64,000 nucleotides of DNA from assembly GCA_964490705.1 (NCBI GenBank), contig CAZBCG010000008.1:62001-126000 (forward strand), in the 5' to 3' direction. Positions 1 through 8,350 of the stretch are shown piece after piece; position 1 is the first letter of the stretch; each line of letters opens with the position of its first letter. The translations under genes were made by a program, and so were the position numbers. This DNA comes from Fodinibius sp964490705 (GTDB taxonomy: Bacteria; Bacteroidota; Rhodothermia; Balneolales; Balneolaceae). The notes below the pieces were generated by a model. The model was not told the origin of the DNA, made no database searches, and saw nothing but the letters and a program-made list of their open reading frames with translations.

Positions 1-2
1 TT

Positions 3-404
3 TTCAATCCATATTACGGTTATATGGGGATGTTGGTGCTGCCGTTTTTCCTGTTTTTTGAGCTGCTCGGCCCGGTCATTCAGGTTGGCAGCTATGTTTA
101 TTTAGTAGCATTATTTTTTATTCCGGGACTGTTAAACCCATCGTTTCTGATATTATTCCTGACAGTATCGATTCTTTATGGCATGGTTGTGTCACTTATT
201 TCTGTCTTGGCCGAAGAGATCGCATTCAAAACCTACAGCAGCTTTAAGGATATCCTCGTGCTCAGTTTTTATTCTTTTCTGGAAAACCTGGGCTATCGGC
301 AAATTCATGGATGGTGGCAGTTAACCGGACTTATCGACTTTTTCAAAGGCAATAAAAGCTGGGGTAAAATTGTGCGAAAGGGGTTTAAACAAGAGACAAG
401 TTAA
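3..404 (+). CDS. Membrane glycosyltransferase, C-terminal end (5' truncated)
   Basis: The reading frame is open from base 3 and enters the window already translating FNPYYGYMGM, so the start lies upstream. The visible ~134 residues hold two or three hydrophobic segments and end in a basic tail with YRQIHGWWQLTGLIDF followed by FFKGNKSWGKI. This pattern is usual at the C-terminus of processive family-2 glycosyltransferases (poly-beta-1,6-GlcNAc synthase or cellulose-synthase-like), where membrane helices follow the cytosolic GT domain. The catalytic domain is outside the window, so the sugar and product cannot be named. A perfect dyad lies about 85 bases downstream and may end the transcript. 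Confidence 0.7.
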   Translation, partial: FNPYYGYMGMLVLPFFLFFELLGPVIQVGSYVYLVALFFIPGLLNPSFLILFLTVSILYGMVVSLISVLAEEIAFKTYSSFKDILVLSFYSFLENLGYRQIHGWWQLTGLIDFFKGNKSWGKIVRKGFKQETS

Positions 405-489
405 TCATTAGCCTTACTCGAACAGCTAAGGTTTTGCATGCAAATCCTGATATTATTTACAGCAGTTAAGTCTTAAAATAATACTTTAC

Positions 490-517
490 ACCTATATTAA
501 GAATTTTTAATATAGGT
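490..517. terminator. Perfect dyad, possible terminator or operator
   Basis: ACCTATATTAA at 490-500 is repeated inverted as TTAATATAGGT at 507-517 with a six-base spacer. The 11-bp stem is AT-rich and has no clear T tract, so it could be a weak terminator of the preceding glycosyltransferase gene or a protein-binding dyad upstream of the histidine kinase. The rest of the 405-635 spacer is AT-rich and shows no gene. Confidence 0.4.
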
Positions 518-635
518 TAAAACACTTAGGTTTAAGTATAGAAAGTTCAGTAGCTGTATAGTTTCAAACTAGTGTACGAGTTATTTAACTTGGAAAAGTC
601 TTTCAAGGCCTATAGCCAAGGATAAGTTTTTTGCA

Positions 636-3242
636 ATGGGCTTTAACGGCCTTTTTCAAAAAAAGAGAGATGATATGGAATTACCTACCCTGTTTTTTGA
701 GGATCATCCCAACCCGATGCTCATTTTTGACACTAATACGTTAGAGATTTTGGAAGTCAACGAGAGCGCAATAGAAAAGTACGGGTTTTCGCGGGAAGAG
801 TTTCTCCAGCTTTCGATCGAAGATATTCGTCCACCGGAAGATATACCGGAATTCCGCAAGGTAGTAAAAAAGTTAGAGGATGGATCCAAAATTTCAGATT
901 TAGGTACCTTTCGTCACCGGACAAAAAGTGGTCAAATACTGTATGTTCAAATAACATCCCAGGTTTTTCCGGCAAGTCAGCGAAATGCCCGAATTATTCA
1001 TATACACGATCTTACAGAGACGATTGAAGTGAAGCAAGAGGTAGAAGAGGCCTATAGAGATCAGCGCCAGCATATTGACAATAATCCCCTGGGCATGGTC
1101 AAGTATGACAAGAATTTCAGGGTGGTTGAGTGGTCAAAACGGGCTGAAGAAAAGACCGGCTATTCCAAAGATGAAGTACTTGGCACTTCTGCTTTTGAAA
1201 TGGATTTTTTCGATGCACAGGAAGCTGATTTCGTGAAAGAGCGGATGCTTGATATTTCATCCGGAGATAAAGATAAAGACCGGTTTGAAACCAGGGTCAG
1301 GTTGAAGAATGGCGAACGTATGGAAGTGAAGATTCACGCTTCAGCATTGCGAAATTCTGATGGTGATTTGAAATCAGTATTGGCCTTCATTGAAAATATT
1401 ACTGAACAAAAAGATTATGAGCGACAGTTGGCGAAAAGGGAACGGAAATTTCACCGCTTGTTCGAGGAAGCTAACGACGGAATTTTTGTGATGAATGACT
1501 TGACGTTTGTTGATTGCAATGAACGGATAACGGAGATTTTCGGAGGGTCAAAAGAGGAAGTTATTGGAAAGACGCCCCTGGATTTTTCCCCCGAAGTACA
1601 GCCGGACGGCCGACTGTCTTCGGAAAAGGCCCGGGAAAAGATGGAGCGGGTCAATAATGGGGAACCGCAGGTGTTTGAATGGCGACATCATACGGTTGAG
1701 GGTAACCCAATTGAGGTAGAAGTAAGCCTGAATAAAATAGAATTAGGCGAAGACACCTATCTCCAGGCGATATTACGCGACTTAACTGAGCAGAAGGAAG
1801 TCAAAAAAGAGCTCGAGGCCGAACAAAAGCGGTTGAAACGCGCCCAAAGACTGGCTCGAATAGGATGGTGGAGTTACGAGGTAAAAGACAACCGGGTCAT
1901 TTGGTCCGATGTTCTTTTTGATATTATGGGCGTCGAGGAGCAGGAGTTTGAAGGTACTTTCGAAACCTTCTATGAACTGGTGCATCCCGAGGACCGGGAA
2001 AAATTTGAAGATGTAATGAGTCACGCCCGGCAAGCCACTGATGCCCTTGATTATATGCTTCGTATTGTGAGGCCCGACGGTGCAATCATCCATACAAAGT
2101 GCCGGGCCCAGAGCGTATTTAACAGTGATGGTGAAATGGTACAATTATCCGGTGTATTGCAGGATGTAACGTCGCAAAAGAAAGCTCAGGATGAGTTGAA
2201 GCGGAATAAAGAGCTTTTCGAAAGTCTCTTCCTCAATTCACCGGTAGCTATTGCGATGATTGACGTGGACGGCAAAGTGCAAAAATTGAATAGCAGTTTT
2301 GAGGAACTGTTTGACTATTCGGAAGACGAACTGGTAGGAAAAGATTTGCTAAAGCATCAGCTGCCGGAAGATCGATATGATGAAATTGACGAAATCTACG
2401 AGCATGTCTTTGCAGAAGAGGGACGTTCTAAATATTACGAAGACCAGCGCATCACAAAAAATGGTGAAACCAAAGATCTGCTTGTGGGGGCGTTGCCGGT
2501 TGTTTTAGAAGGGGAACCCATCGCTGCTTTCGGGATCTATACAGATATTACAAAGTTGAGAAAGACCGAACAAAACCTGAAAGATTCCCTGAAGGAAAAA
2601 GAGGTATTGCTGTCAGAGATCCATCACAGGGTTAAAAATAACCTGGCTATTATTTCTGGTCTGTTGCTTCTGGAGGCGATGAACTGGGATGATGATACCA
2701 TTGTGAGTAAAGTATTAATGCAGAGCAAACTGCGCATCCACTCGATGGCAAAGGTTCATGAAAAACTGTACAAGTCCACTGATTTTGCGAATCTCAACCT
2801 CGAAGATTATATCTCAGAGCTTGTGGAAACAATATTAGACAGTATGCAGGGTCATGAAAATGGGGTGAACATAGCTGTCGATTGTGATGATGTCATTCTC
2901 AACATCAATCAGGCCTTGCCCTGTGCGCTAATTATTAATGAGCTGGTGACCAACTCTTTTAAGTATGCATTTGAGGATCAGCAAGGCGGAGAGCTTGAAG
3001 TTAGCTTTAAAAGTAACGGACAGGATATTGCCATAGTTGTCAGAGATAACGGTTCCGGACTGCCGGATAATTTTGATGCGATGGCGGAGAAATCACTCGG
3101 ACATCGCCTTGTCAGCCAGCTCGTTAAACAACTGGATGGAGAAATTGATGTTCAGAGCGACGAAGAAACGGGAACCAGATATGAGATCGAATTTAAGAAA
3201 AAAGAAAAATCAGGTTCCGCTAGCAATCATTTTGTGGGATGA
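636..3242 (+). CDS. Multi-PAS sensor histidine kinase (HisKA_2/HWE-like)
   Basis: This is a soluble-looking kinase of up to 868 residues. Five PAS-type sensor domains lie at roughly residues 20-130, 145-258, 272-388, 405-515 and 527-640, each ending in the usual D(L/I)TE(Q)-type linker. The transmitter starts near residue 655 with EIHHRVKNNLAIISGLLLL. The phosphoacceptor is one of its two histidines, and this box is diagnostic of the HisKA_2 class. It is followed by an HATPase domain with the N-box NELVTNSFKYAF and DNGSGLP. No transmembrane segment is visible, so sensing is probably cytosolic. No response regulator is adjacent. An alternative ATG at 675, just after AAAGAGAG, fits a ribosome binding site better and would remove 13 residues. 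The ligand is unknown. Confidence 0.88.
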   Translation: MGFNGLFQKKRDDMELPTLFFEDHPNPMLIFDTNTLEILEVNESAIEKYGFSREEFLQLSIEDIRPPEDIPEFRKVVKKLEDGSKISDLGTFRHRTKSGQILYVQITSQVFPASQRNARIIHIHDLTETIEVKQEVEEAYRDQRQHIDNNPLGMVKYDKNFRVVEWSKRAEEKTGYSKDEVLGTSAFEMDFFDAQEADFVKERMLDISSGDKDKDRFETRVRLKNGERMEVKIHASALRNSDGDLKSVLAFIENITEQKDYERQLAKRERKFHRLFEEANDGIFVMNDLTFVDCNERITEIFGGSKEEVIGKTPLDFSPEVQPDGRLSSEKAREKMERVNNGEPQVFEWRHHTVEGNPIEVEVSLNKIELGEDTYLQAILRDLTEQKEVKKELEAEQKRLKRAQRLARIGWWSYEVKDNRVIWSDVLFDIMGVEEQEFEGTFETFYELVHPEDREKFEDVMSHARQATDALDYMLRIVRPDGAIIHTKCRAQSVFNSDGEMVQLSGVLQDVTSQKKAQDELKRNKELFESLFLNSPVAIAMIDVDGKVQKLNSSFEELFDYSEDELVGKDLLKHQLPEDRYDEIDEIYEHVFAEEGRSKYYEDQRITKNGETKDLLVGALPVVLEGEPIAAFGIYTDITKLRKTEQNLKDSLKEKEVLLSEIHHRVKNNLAIISGLLLLEAMNWDDDTIVSKVLMQSKLRIHSMAKVHEKLYKSTDFANLNLEDYISELVETILDSMQGHENGVNIAVDCDDVILNINQALPCALIINELVTNSFKYAFEDQQGGELEVSFKSNGQDIAIVVRDNGSGLPDNFDAMAEKSLGHRLVSQLVKQLDGEIDVQSDEETGTRYEIEFKKKEKSGSASNHFVG

Positions 3243-3379
3243 ACGTGGTCCCCCCCAACGAATGCCGGTACGATTATTGTTAGATTCTAAGCGTGGAAAG
3301 TTGAATTTTCTAACCTGTAATCTTACTCTGCGTTTGCTGCGGTTAAAATCATCCGGTTGTTATGGACAATAATTATGAT

Positions 3380-4570
3380 CTATTCCCGGATCATGAGAAG
3401 TGTTACTCCGATAAAACAGATTGCCGCCAAACACGATGCCCAGAATGTGCCGGCAAGTCCCAATATGCCGTAAACCAATCCCAGTAAAAATGGACCGAGT
3501 GCCTGCCCGCTTCGCAAAACCGTCCAGTTGACCGACAGAAAAGCTGCCCGGTATTCGGTTGGCGCCTGGTAGGTTAGCAGGTTTAGAATACTGGGGATGT
3601 TGATGCCTTGCGCAAACCCAAAGACGATAATCGGCAGGCTAAAGAGCCAAATATTTTCTATAAAAGGGATGCTAAAGAATACGGCCAGGTACAGAACAGC
3701 GGCCGTTAGAATAAGGTTTGACTCTTTAAACCGTTTTGTCAGGTTGCCCAGTTGCGATGAGGCAAAAGCGGTAATCACGGATGAACCGGACAGCATAATG
3801 CCGATGATAAATGACGACTGCCCGAACTGTTCATCCAGCAAGATGGGGAAGAAAGTAAGATAGCCGCCGTAGAGTATGATAAAAGTGAGGAAGTTAGCGG
3901 CAAAGAGTCCGATCACTTTTTTTGATTTGAGTGATTGTAGCACATCCCCAACGTATGATCGTAAATCTTTGAGATTGTCAGGCTCGGGATTGTCCAGCCC
4001 AACGATTACAAACAAGCCTACCGGAATGGCCAGCAGGGATAGGTAAAAGGGATAAAACCATCCCAAGAGTGCCAGTCCGCCGCCGATTGCGGGATAAGAA
4101 GCTGTTCCCACGCTAAGCACACTTCCGTTGTATCCCATGGCTGTAGCCCGGCGGTTGCCTTCATAGAGATCCCCGATAAGCGTAATATTGAGGGCACCCA
4201 GTGAGGCTCCGCCAATACCCTGGATAAATCGCAGAATTAAGAGCCAGGTGAAATCTGTGGCAAAGGCGCAAGCCGTTCCGGCGATCCCGAAAATAAACAG
4301 CGAGGGCACCAGAATAACCTTGCGTCCGATGCGATCAGCAAAGACGCCGAGGAACGGGGTCAGGAACATACCGGGCACGGTGAATGCGGTAATCAACAGG
4401 CCGATTCGTTCATTCGATACGTCCAGCACGTTGGCCATTTTCGGGAGGGCAGGAGCAATGCTGGCTACGCCCATCACGGCGGAAAGCGTAATCCCGAATA
4501 TAACATAGAGGTTTAAGTCGTGAAGTACCGAAGGCTTATTCGAAGAAGAGATAAGTTGCTGTTTATTCAG
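3380..4570 (-). CDS. Major facilitator superfamily transporter, start codon unclear
   Basis: This is a 12-helix MFS carrier, probably a drug or metabolite exporter. Motif A appears as GVFADRIGRKV after TM2. The first ATG/GTG (4474/4477) falls inside TM1, and the same frame upstream encodes more of that helix (NLYVIFGITLSAVMG) and a short polar N-terminus (NKQQLISSSNKPSV). The coding region must therefore begin earlier. No ATG, GTG or TTG exists in frame before the stop at 4591. The best candidate is CTG at 4570, giving about 396 residues, the normal family length. A sequence error at the start or a truly non-canonical start is possible. The substrate is unknown. Confidence 0.75.
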   Translation of the reverse strand: MNKQQLISSSNKPSVLHDLNLYVIFGITLSAVMGVASIAPALPKMANVLDVSNERIGLLITAFTVPGMFLTPFLGVFADRIGRKVILVPSLFIFGIAGTACAFATDFTWLLILRFIQGIGGASLGALNITLIGDLYEGNRRATAMGYNGSVLSVGTASYPAIGGGLALLGWFYPFYLSLLAIPVGLFVIVGLDNPEPDNLKDLRSYVGDVLQSLKSKKVIGLFAANFLTFIILYGGYLTFFPILLDEQFGQSSFIIGIMLSGSSVITAFASSQLGNLTKRFKESNLILTAAVLYLAVFFSIPFIENIWLFSLPIIVFGFAQGINIPSILNLLTYQAPTEYRAAFLSVNWTVLRSGQALGPFLLGLVYGILGLAGTFWASCLAAICFIGVTLLMIRE

Positions 4571-4602
4571 AGTATTATATTCAAATCGTTAAAAAGGATA
4601 GC

Positions 4603-4644
4603 TCCGCAAAAACGTTCCCGATTTGTTGGGAAAACTGTTGCGGA
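4603..4644. promoter_or_regulatory. Compound dyad in the MFS/lipoprotein divergent spacer
   Basis: TCCGCAA (4603-4609) pairs with TTGCGGA (4638-4644), and inside it TTCCC (4615-4619) pairs with GGGAA (4628-4632). A second, wider dyad follows, with GGAACG at 4764-4769 and CGTTCC at 4790-4795, just before the lipoprotein start at 4820. Both share an ACGTTCC-like core. They could form hairpins in a leader or be binding sites. The divergent layout of the two flanking genes makes a regulatory role plausible but untested. Confidence 0.3.
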
Positions 4645-4819
4645 CTATCTGGGGTTATGTTGCTTTTTTGGTTGCCGATATAAAACGAGCTGATAGTATG
4701 CAGATAATTTTTTTGAAATACTTTGTAACAAATTACTAGGGTTTTACTCTTGAAACTAAGAGAGGAACGTTATTAAATACATGCTTGAGCGTTCCCAATT
4801 AATTAAAAAACCGACTATC

Positions 4820-5726
4820 ATGAATTATCATAGAGATAAATTTATAGCTATTGCTATAATTTCGATATTTACTTTTTTTATCAGGGTGTGATTCTTCAAA
4901 TCTTAATTCTGAACCATCTATTACAAGTACTAATAGTTCAGCCGAGCCATCAAACTCAATGGCTACGACGAGCTCAACTAGTTCAACTTCTCCTGCAGAG
5001 TTAACAATAGAAGCAGGTACTTATAGCCAAGATGTAGATCTAGATGCAGAGTATCCAGAATCTGGAGAGCAATACTCATACAATGTAAGTACTAACGACC
5101 GATTAAGTGTAACTAGTCCATTACAAGTGAGTGTACCTGCTGAAAATGAATATATAGGTTCATCTAAAATCAATCACCGATATTATACTTATAAAAATAC
5201 CCCTTCTAACATTTCTTTTGATGGTAATGGTAATATGTCATATACCATTGATGGCCAAACTTATAGCACACAGTTAAGTTCAGAGCAAGCGGATATAATA
5301 AACTCCGTACAGCAAGATATGGATGAAGCTGCCTCTTATATTGATAATTCAGGAGGTGGCGGTTCTCAGTTTGGAATAGCATCACAATCTACGTCTTCTA
5401 GTACATCCGCAAAATTTCAAGCCATGTCAGATAAGGAGATAAAAAAATGGTTTAAAGACATTGGTTATAAAGTAAAAAAATTGGGAAATAGAAGATTTAA
5501 GCTGATCAGAAAAATAAAAAAAGATTATCGGGCTGGTCACACCAGAATTGTTAGCATATTCAATGCTAATACTTTGGAAAGGGAACAAACTTTTTCTACT
5601 AGTCATAACGGGAAAAGGAAAACATCCCATTTTATGAATAAAGCAAAAGATAAATTCAAGAGTAAGATAAAAAGAAGTGATAATAGTTATTTGATGCTTG
5701 AAGTGAAAAACAAAAAAAATAACTAA
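4820..5726 (+). pseudogene. Lipoprotein gene interrupted by a frameshift in a T7 tract
   Basis: ATG at 4820 starts a classic signal sequence (MNYHRDKFIAIAIISIFTFF) that runs into a stop at 4889. If one T is removed from the seven-T run at 4873-4879, the frame continues directly into LSGCDSS, a perfect lipobox, and then to 5726. That gives a lipoprotein of about 301 residues. After the lipidated Cys comes a Ser/Thr-rich linker, a middle region without recognised motifs, and a strongly basic last ~100 residues rich in Lys/Arg (KKWFKDIGYKVKKLGNRRFK). An internal ATG at 4959 would give a cytosolic 255-residue product without a signal and is unlikely to be the real start. A secreted lipase gene follows 17 bases downstream. 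The protein family is not recognised. The frameshift may be phase variation, decay or an assembly error. Confidence 0.7.
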
Positions 5727-5743
5727 GAATCGAGGAGTCTATT

Positions 5744-6977
5744 ATGAAGAACTTTTACCTACTATTTATATTTTTGATATTTGCCGGATATACAACACAA
5801 GCTCAATCAAACGTGACATTTATACATGGACTTGGTGATTCGCCCACTGTTTGGAACCCTATGTCTGATTATTTAGATAATAACTTTTCTTTTAATCGCA
5901 ATGATGTTTCATATAATACGGATAATGCAATTGGCTCAACGGCTGATAATATTACAATAGGAGATGATGCAATTGTAGTTGCCCATAGTTTAGGGGGATT
6001 GCTTGCCAGAGAATATATTAGGAATGGTAATAATAACATCAATGATTTCCAATCATTGATTACGGTAGGGACGCCACATTATGGAGCGCCTGCAGCTGAA
6101 AATATTCAAAATGGAGAAATATCAGATATATTTTCAGAATGGATTCAAGAATTATCTGCTGGTCCTGATGGAACGGTAAATTTAAATTTATTAGCACAGA
6201 ATGTATTAGCTAATCTGGGTCTCATCCTAAATGGCGATCAAGGATTATTACATAACCAGCTTCTTTTAAGATATGGTACACAGGTTTCTGTTGATCAAAT
6301 GATACCTGGGAGTTCTTTTTTAAATACATTAAATTCAAATCCACAGAATACTATTCCCAATATCTAGATATGCAATTTATGGAAATGAATCTGCTAGTCA
6401 GTCAAGGCAATCTCCTGTTGAAGACGGTACTTTTGCTGATACACATGAAGTAATTACTGCCCTATATCTTGGGACCAGTGCATTTTATGCTGGCATTTCA
6501 GCAAGACTTACGTTTGAAATACAGAATTATGATATAAATGATCCGCTATATCATGTATTACTAGACCAAATTGAATACTTTGCTGATTTGGCGGCTCAGT
6601 GGTTGCGAGGATTTACTTCACTTGCGTTTGACCAAGCACGCGAATGGAATGAAAATGTTGCAGGTGTAACTTATTATAAGGGTGCGCCATGCCCGCAAAG
6701 TGAGGTATGTAAAGATATTACTGATGGTCTTTTGACCGAATACACGCAGGCACCATCTTTCTTTCAAGTTACAGGTGATATTTATGACCGAACAATAGAA
6801 GCTAGGAATGCGAATCACCTAGAAGAAACGGCACATCCAAGTGTAGAAACGATACTATCTGATATATTTGAAAATGAGAATGTTCCTGATACCGGAGGAG
6901 GTGGGGGCGGTGGCGACGATCCCGTTGATCCTATAGACCCTTGTGACGATGGGCAAAACCAAATGATTTGCAATTAA
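5744..6977 (+). pseudogene. Secreted lipase/esterase gene with a one-base frameshift
   Basis: ATG 5744 follows CGAGGAG and encodes a signal peptide ending TTQAQS. An alpha/beta-hydrolase fold follows: oxyanion region HGLGDS, nucleophile elbow AHSLGG, and SLITVGTPHYGAPAA, as in triacylglycerol lipases and PGAP1-type esterases. The frame stops at 6367, but the +1 frame takes over exactly there (IPISRYAIYGNESAS) and is open to 6977. Dropping one C of the CCC at about 6355-6360 restores one protein of about 410 residues. The second half carries NHLEETAHPSV, a likely catalytic His region, and ends in a Gly-rich run plus an acidic, Cys-containing tail (DPCDDGQNQMICN). It is probably co-transcribed with the preceding lipoprotein. 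As read, the product lacks its C-terminal half. Confidence 0.75.
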
Positions 6978-6983
6978 ATTAAC

Positions 6984-7020
6984 TATCAGTCGGTGGTTAT
7001 TCACCGACTGATAATTCTTT
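6984..7020 (+). terminator. Strong hairpin terminator after the lipase gene
   Basis: TATCAGTCGGTG (6984-6995) and CACCGACTGATA (7002-7013) form a perfect 12-bp stem with a six-base loop, followed by ATTCTTTCTT. It begins 6 bases after the lipase stop codon and ends just before the next start at 7024, so it should separate the lipoprotein/lipase unit from the propeller gene. Confidence 0.75.
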
Positions 7021-7023
7021 CTT

Positions 7024-8259
7024 ATGAAATTATTTTGTGTCTCAACATATTCATTGCTTTTAATTACGATTTTTACTTCCTGTGATATCTTTGGAAGTGA
7101 AAACAAACCAACTGAAAAGGGCAAAGAAATTTGGTCGGTTTCAAACACCACTGATCGATTGGTAAAAACGAAACCGGTTATAACCGATGGCGATGTCTAT
7201 TTTCTGCAGGATAACTCGTTAAAGTCCTATGAGGTTAAAACTGGCAATCGCAATTGGGCTACCCAAACCTACCAGCAGTTGGGCGCTTTTGGTTACAGCA
7301 GGTCATTGCTCCAGGACGGAAACTATGTGTTTGTTGATCAGGGCTATGACATGCAGGCCTTTAGTATGGAGACCGGCCAAGAAATCTGGCACACTCCCAT
7401 TACCGATGTCCCCAATGAAACCTCCGGGTTGGGATCACCCGTGATGAGCCAAGATGAGACCTACCTGTATGCCGGACGAAAAGGCTATGTGCTCAAAATT
7501 CGGAAGGGCGATGGACAAATAATCCATCGTTTTCCGCTGGGAGTGGGAGGTCCCAACGACACGCCTATTGGTGCAACAGAACCGCTGATTGCCTCGGAAG
7601 AAGATATCCTCTACGTGCCGGCCTATTACTACGATACTGAATCTGATGATATACCTATTAGTGACCGATACGGTACCTATTTGTATGCATTTGATGCTAA
7701 TTCTGGAGAACAGTTGTGGGTGAACCCCGTTACCATCAAAATTGCAGATACTTCTACTGAAGCACCCGATGACTCCTTAATTGCGGATGCCCCAATATAT
7801 GATGCCGAACTTACTGATAATGCTGTGGTTGGACTTATGGGGATGTCTGTTGTTTCTATTAGCCGAACCAATGGACAGAAATTTTGGGATAATTACTTTC
7901 CCCAAAGTGGGTTCAACGTTGGCCTAGCCATAACTGATAATTTTATTTATGTTGCTTCGGTGGGTAGTTATGCCCATAAGCTAAATTTACAAACCGGAGA
8001 AGAACTCTGGCGAACCGATATTGGGGCTTCAAATTATAGCATTCCAACGGTCCAAAATGGCCGGTTTTTTATGACTGTCACCGGTGGTGGAAACAATTTG
8101 ATCCTAAATACTGATGACGGGTCAATTATCTATGATGAGTTACCGCCGAACTTCGAGAATGATTCCTTCGATGTGTTTATATCCTCGCTGGGCGTTGGAG
8201 ACGGGTATATGGTAAATGTGGGGAGTAAAGCGGCCTATGGCATTAAGATTCCGGAATAA
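7024..8259 (+). CDS. PQQ-like beta-propeller lipoprotein
   Basis: The N-terminus is a lipoprotein signal with lipobox FTSC (Cys20), so the mature protein is membrane-anchored outside the cytoplasm. The remaining ~390 residues carry repeated PQQ-like blades, seen as recurring motifs such as VKTGNRNWATQT, METGQEIWHTPI, ANSGEQLWVNPV, RTNGQKFWDNYF and QTGEELWRTDI. The fold is related to BamB and PQQ dehydrogenase propellers, but no cofactor or catalytic residues are evident, so a scaffolding or binding role is more likely. It has its own terminator and is separated from the lipase by another, so it is probably monocistronic. The function is unknown. Confidence 0.8.
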   Translation: MKLFCVSTYSLLLITIFTSCDIFGSENKPTEKGKEIWSVSNTTDRLVKTKPVITDGDVYFLQDNSLKSYEVKTGNRNWATQTYQQLGAFGYSRSLLQDGNYVFVDQGYDMQAFSMETGQEIWHTPITDVPNETSGLGSPVMSQDETYLYAGRKGYVLKIRKGDGQIIHRFPLGVGGPNDTPIGATEPLIASEEDILYVPAYYYDTESDDIPISDRYGTYLYAFDANSGEQLWVNPVTIKIADTSTEAPDDSLIADAPIYDAELTDNAVVGLMGMSVVSISRTNGQKFWDNYFPQSGFNVGLAITDNFIYVASVGSYAHKLNLQTGEELWRTDIGASNYSIPTVQNGRFFMTVTGGGNNLILNTDDGSIIYDELPPNFENDSFDVFISSLGVGDGYMVNVGSKAAYGIKIPE

Positions 8260-8284
8260 AAAGGCCTTTAGAGGCCTTTTTATT
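8258..8284 (+). terminator. Rho-independent terminator
   Basis: AAAAAGGCCT (8258-8267) pairs perfectly with AGGCCTTTTT (8272-8281) over a TTAG loop, starting inside the propeller-gene stop codon. It lies between converging genes and is nearly symmetric, so it may also serve the minus-strand kinase gene ending at 8351. Confidence 0.8.
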
Positions 8285-8350
8285 CCCTCTCCCTGGGGCA
8301 AGTCTGTGACTTCGGCTAGAGAAGGATGACTACTGGCACAAGTCCCAAAT

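Noticed and set aside
3037..3372. Plus-strand frame overlapping the end of the histidine kinase, possibly a frameshifted extension
   Set aside because: The kinase already ends in a complete ATPase domain, and the overlapping frame has no receiver-like or other domain, so no frameshift is proposed.
4959..5726. Lipoprotein gene starting at the internal ATG 4959
   Set aside because: The upstream signal peptide and lipobox are restored by one base change, so the internal ATG is not the natural start.
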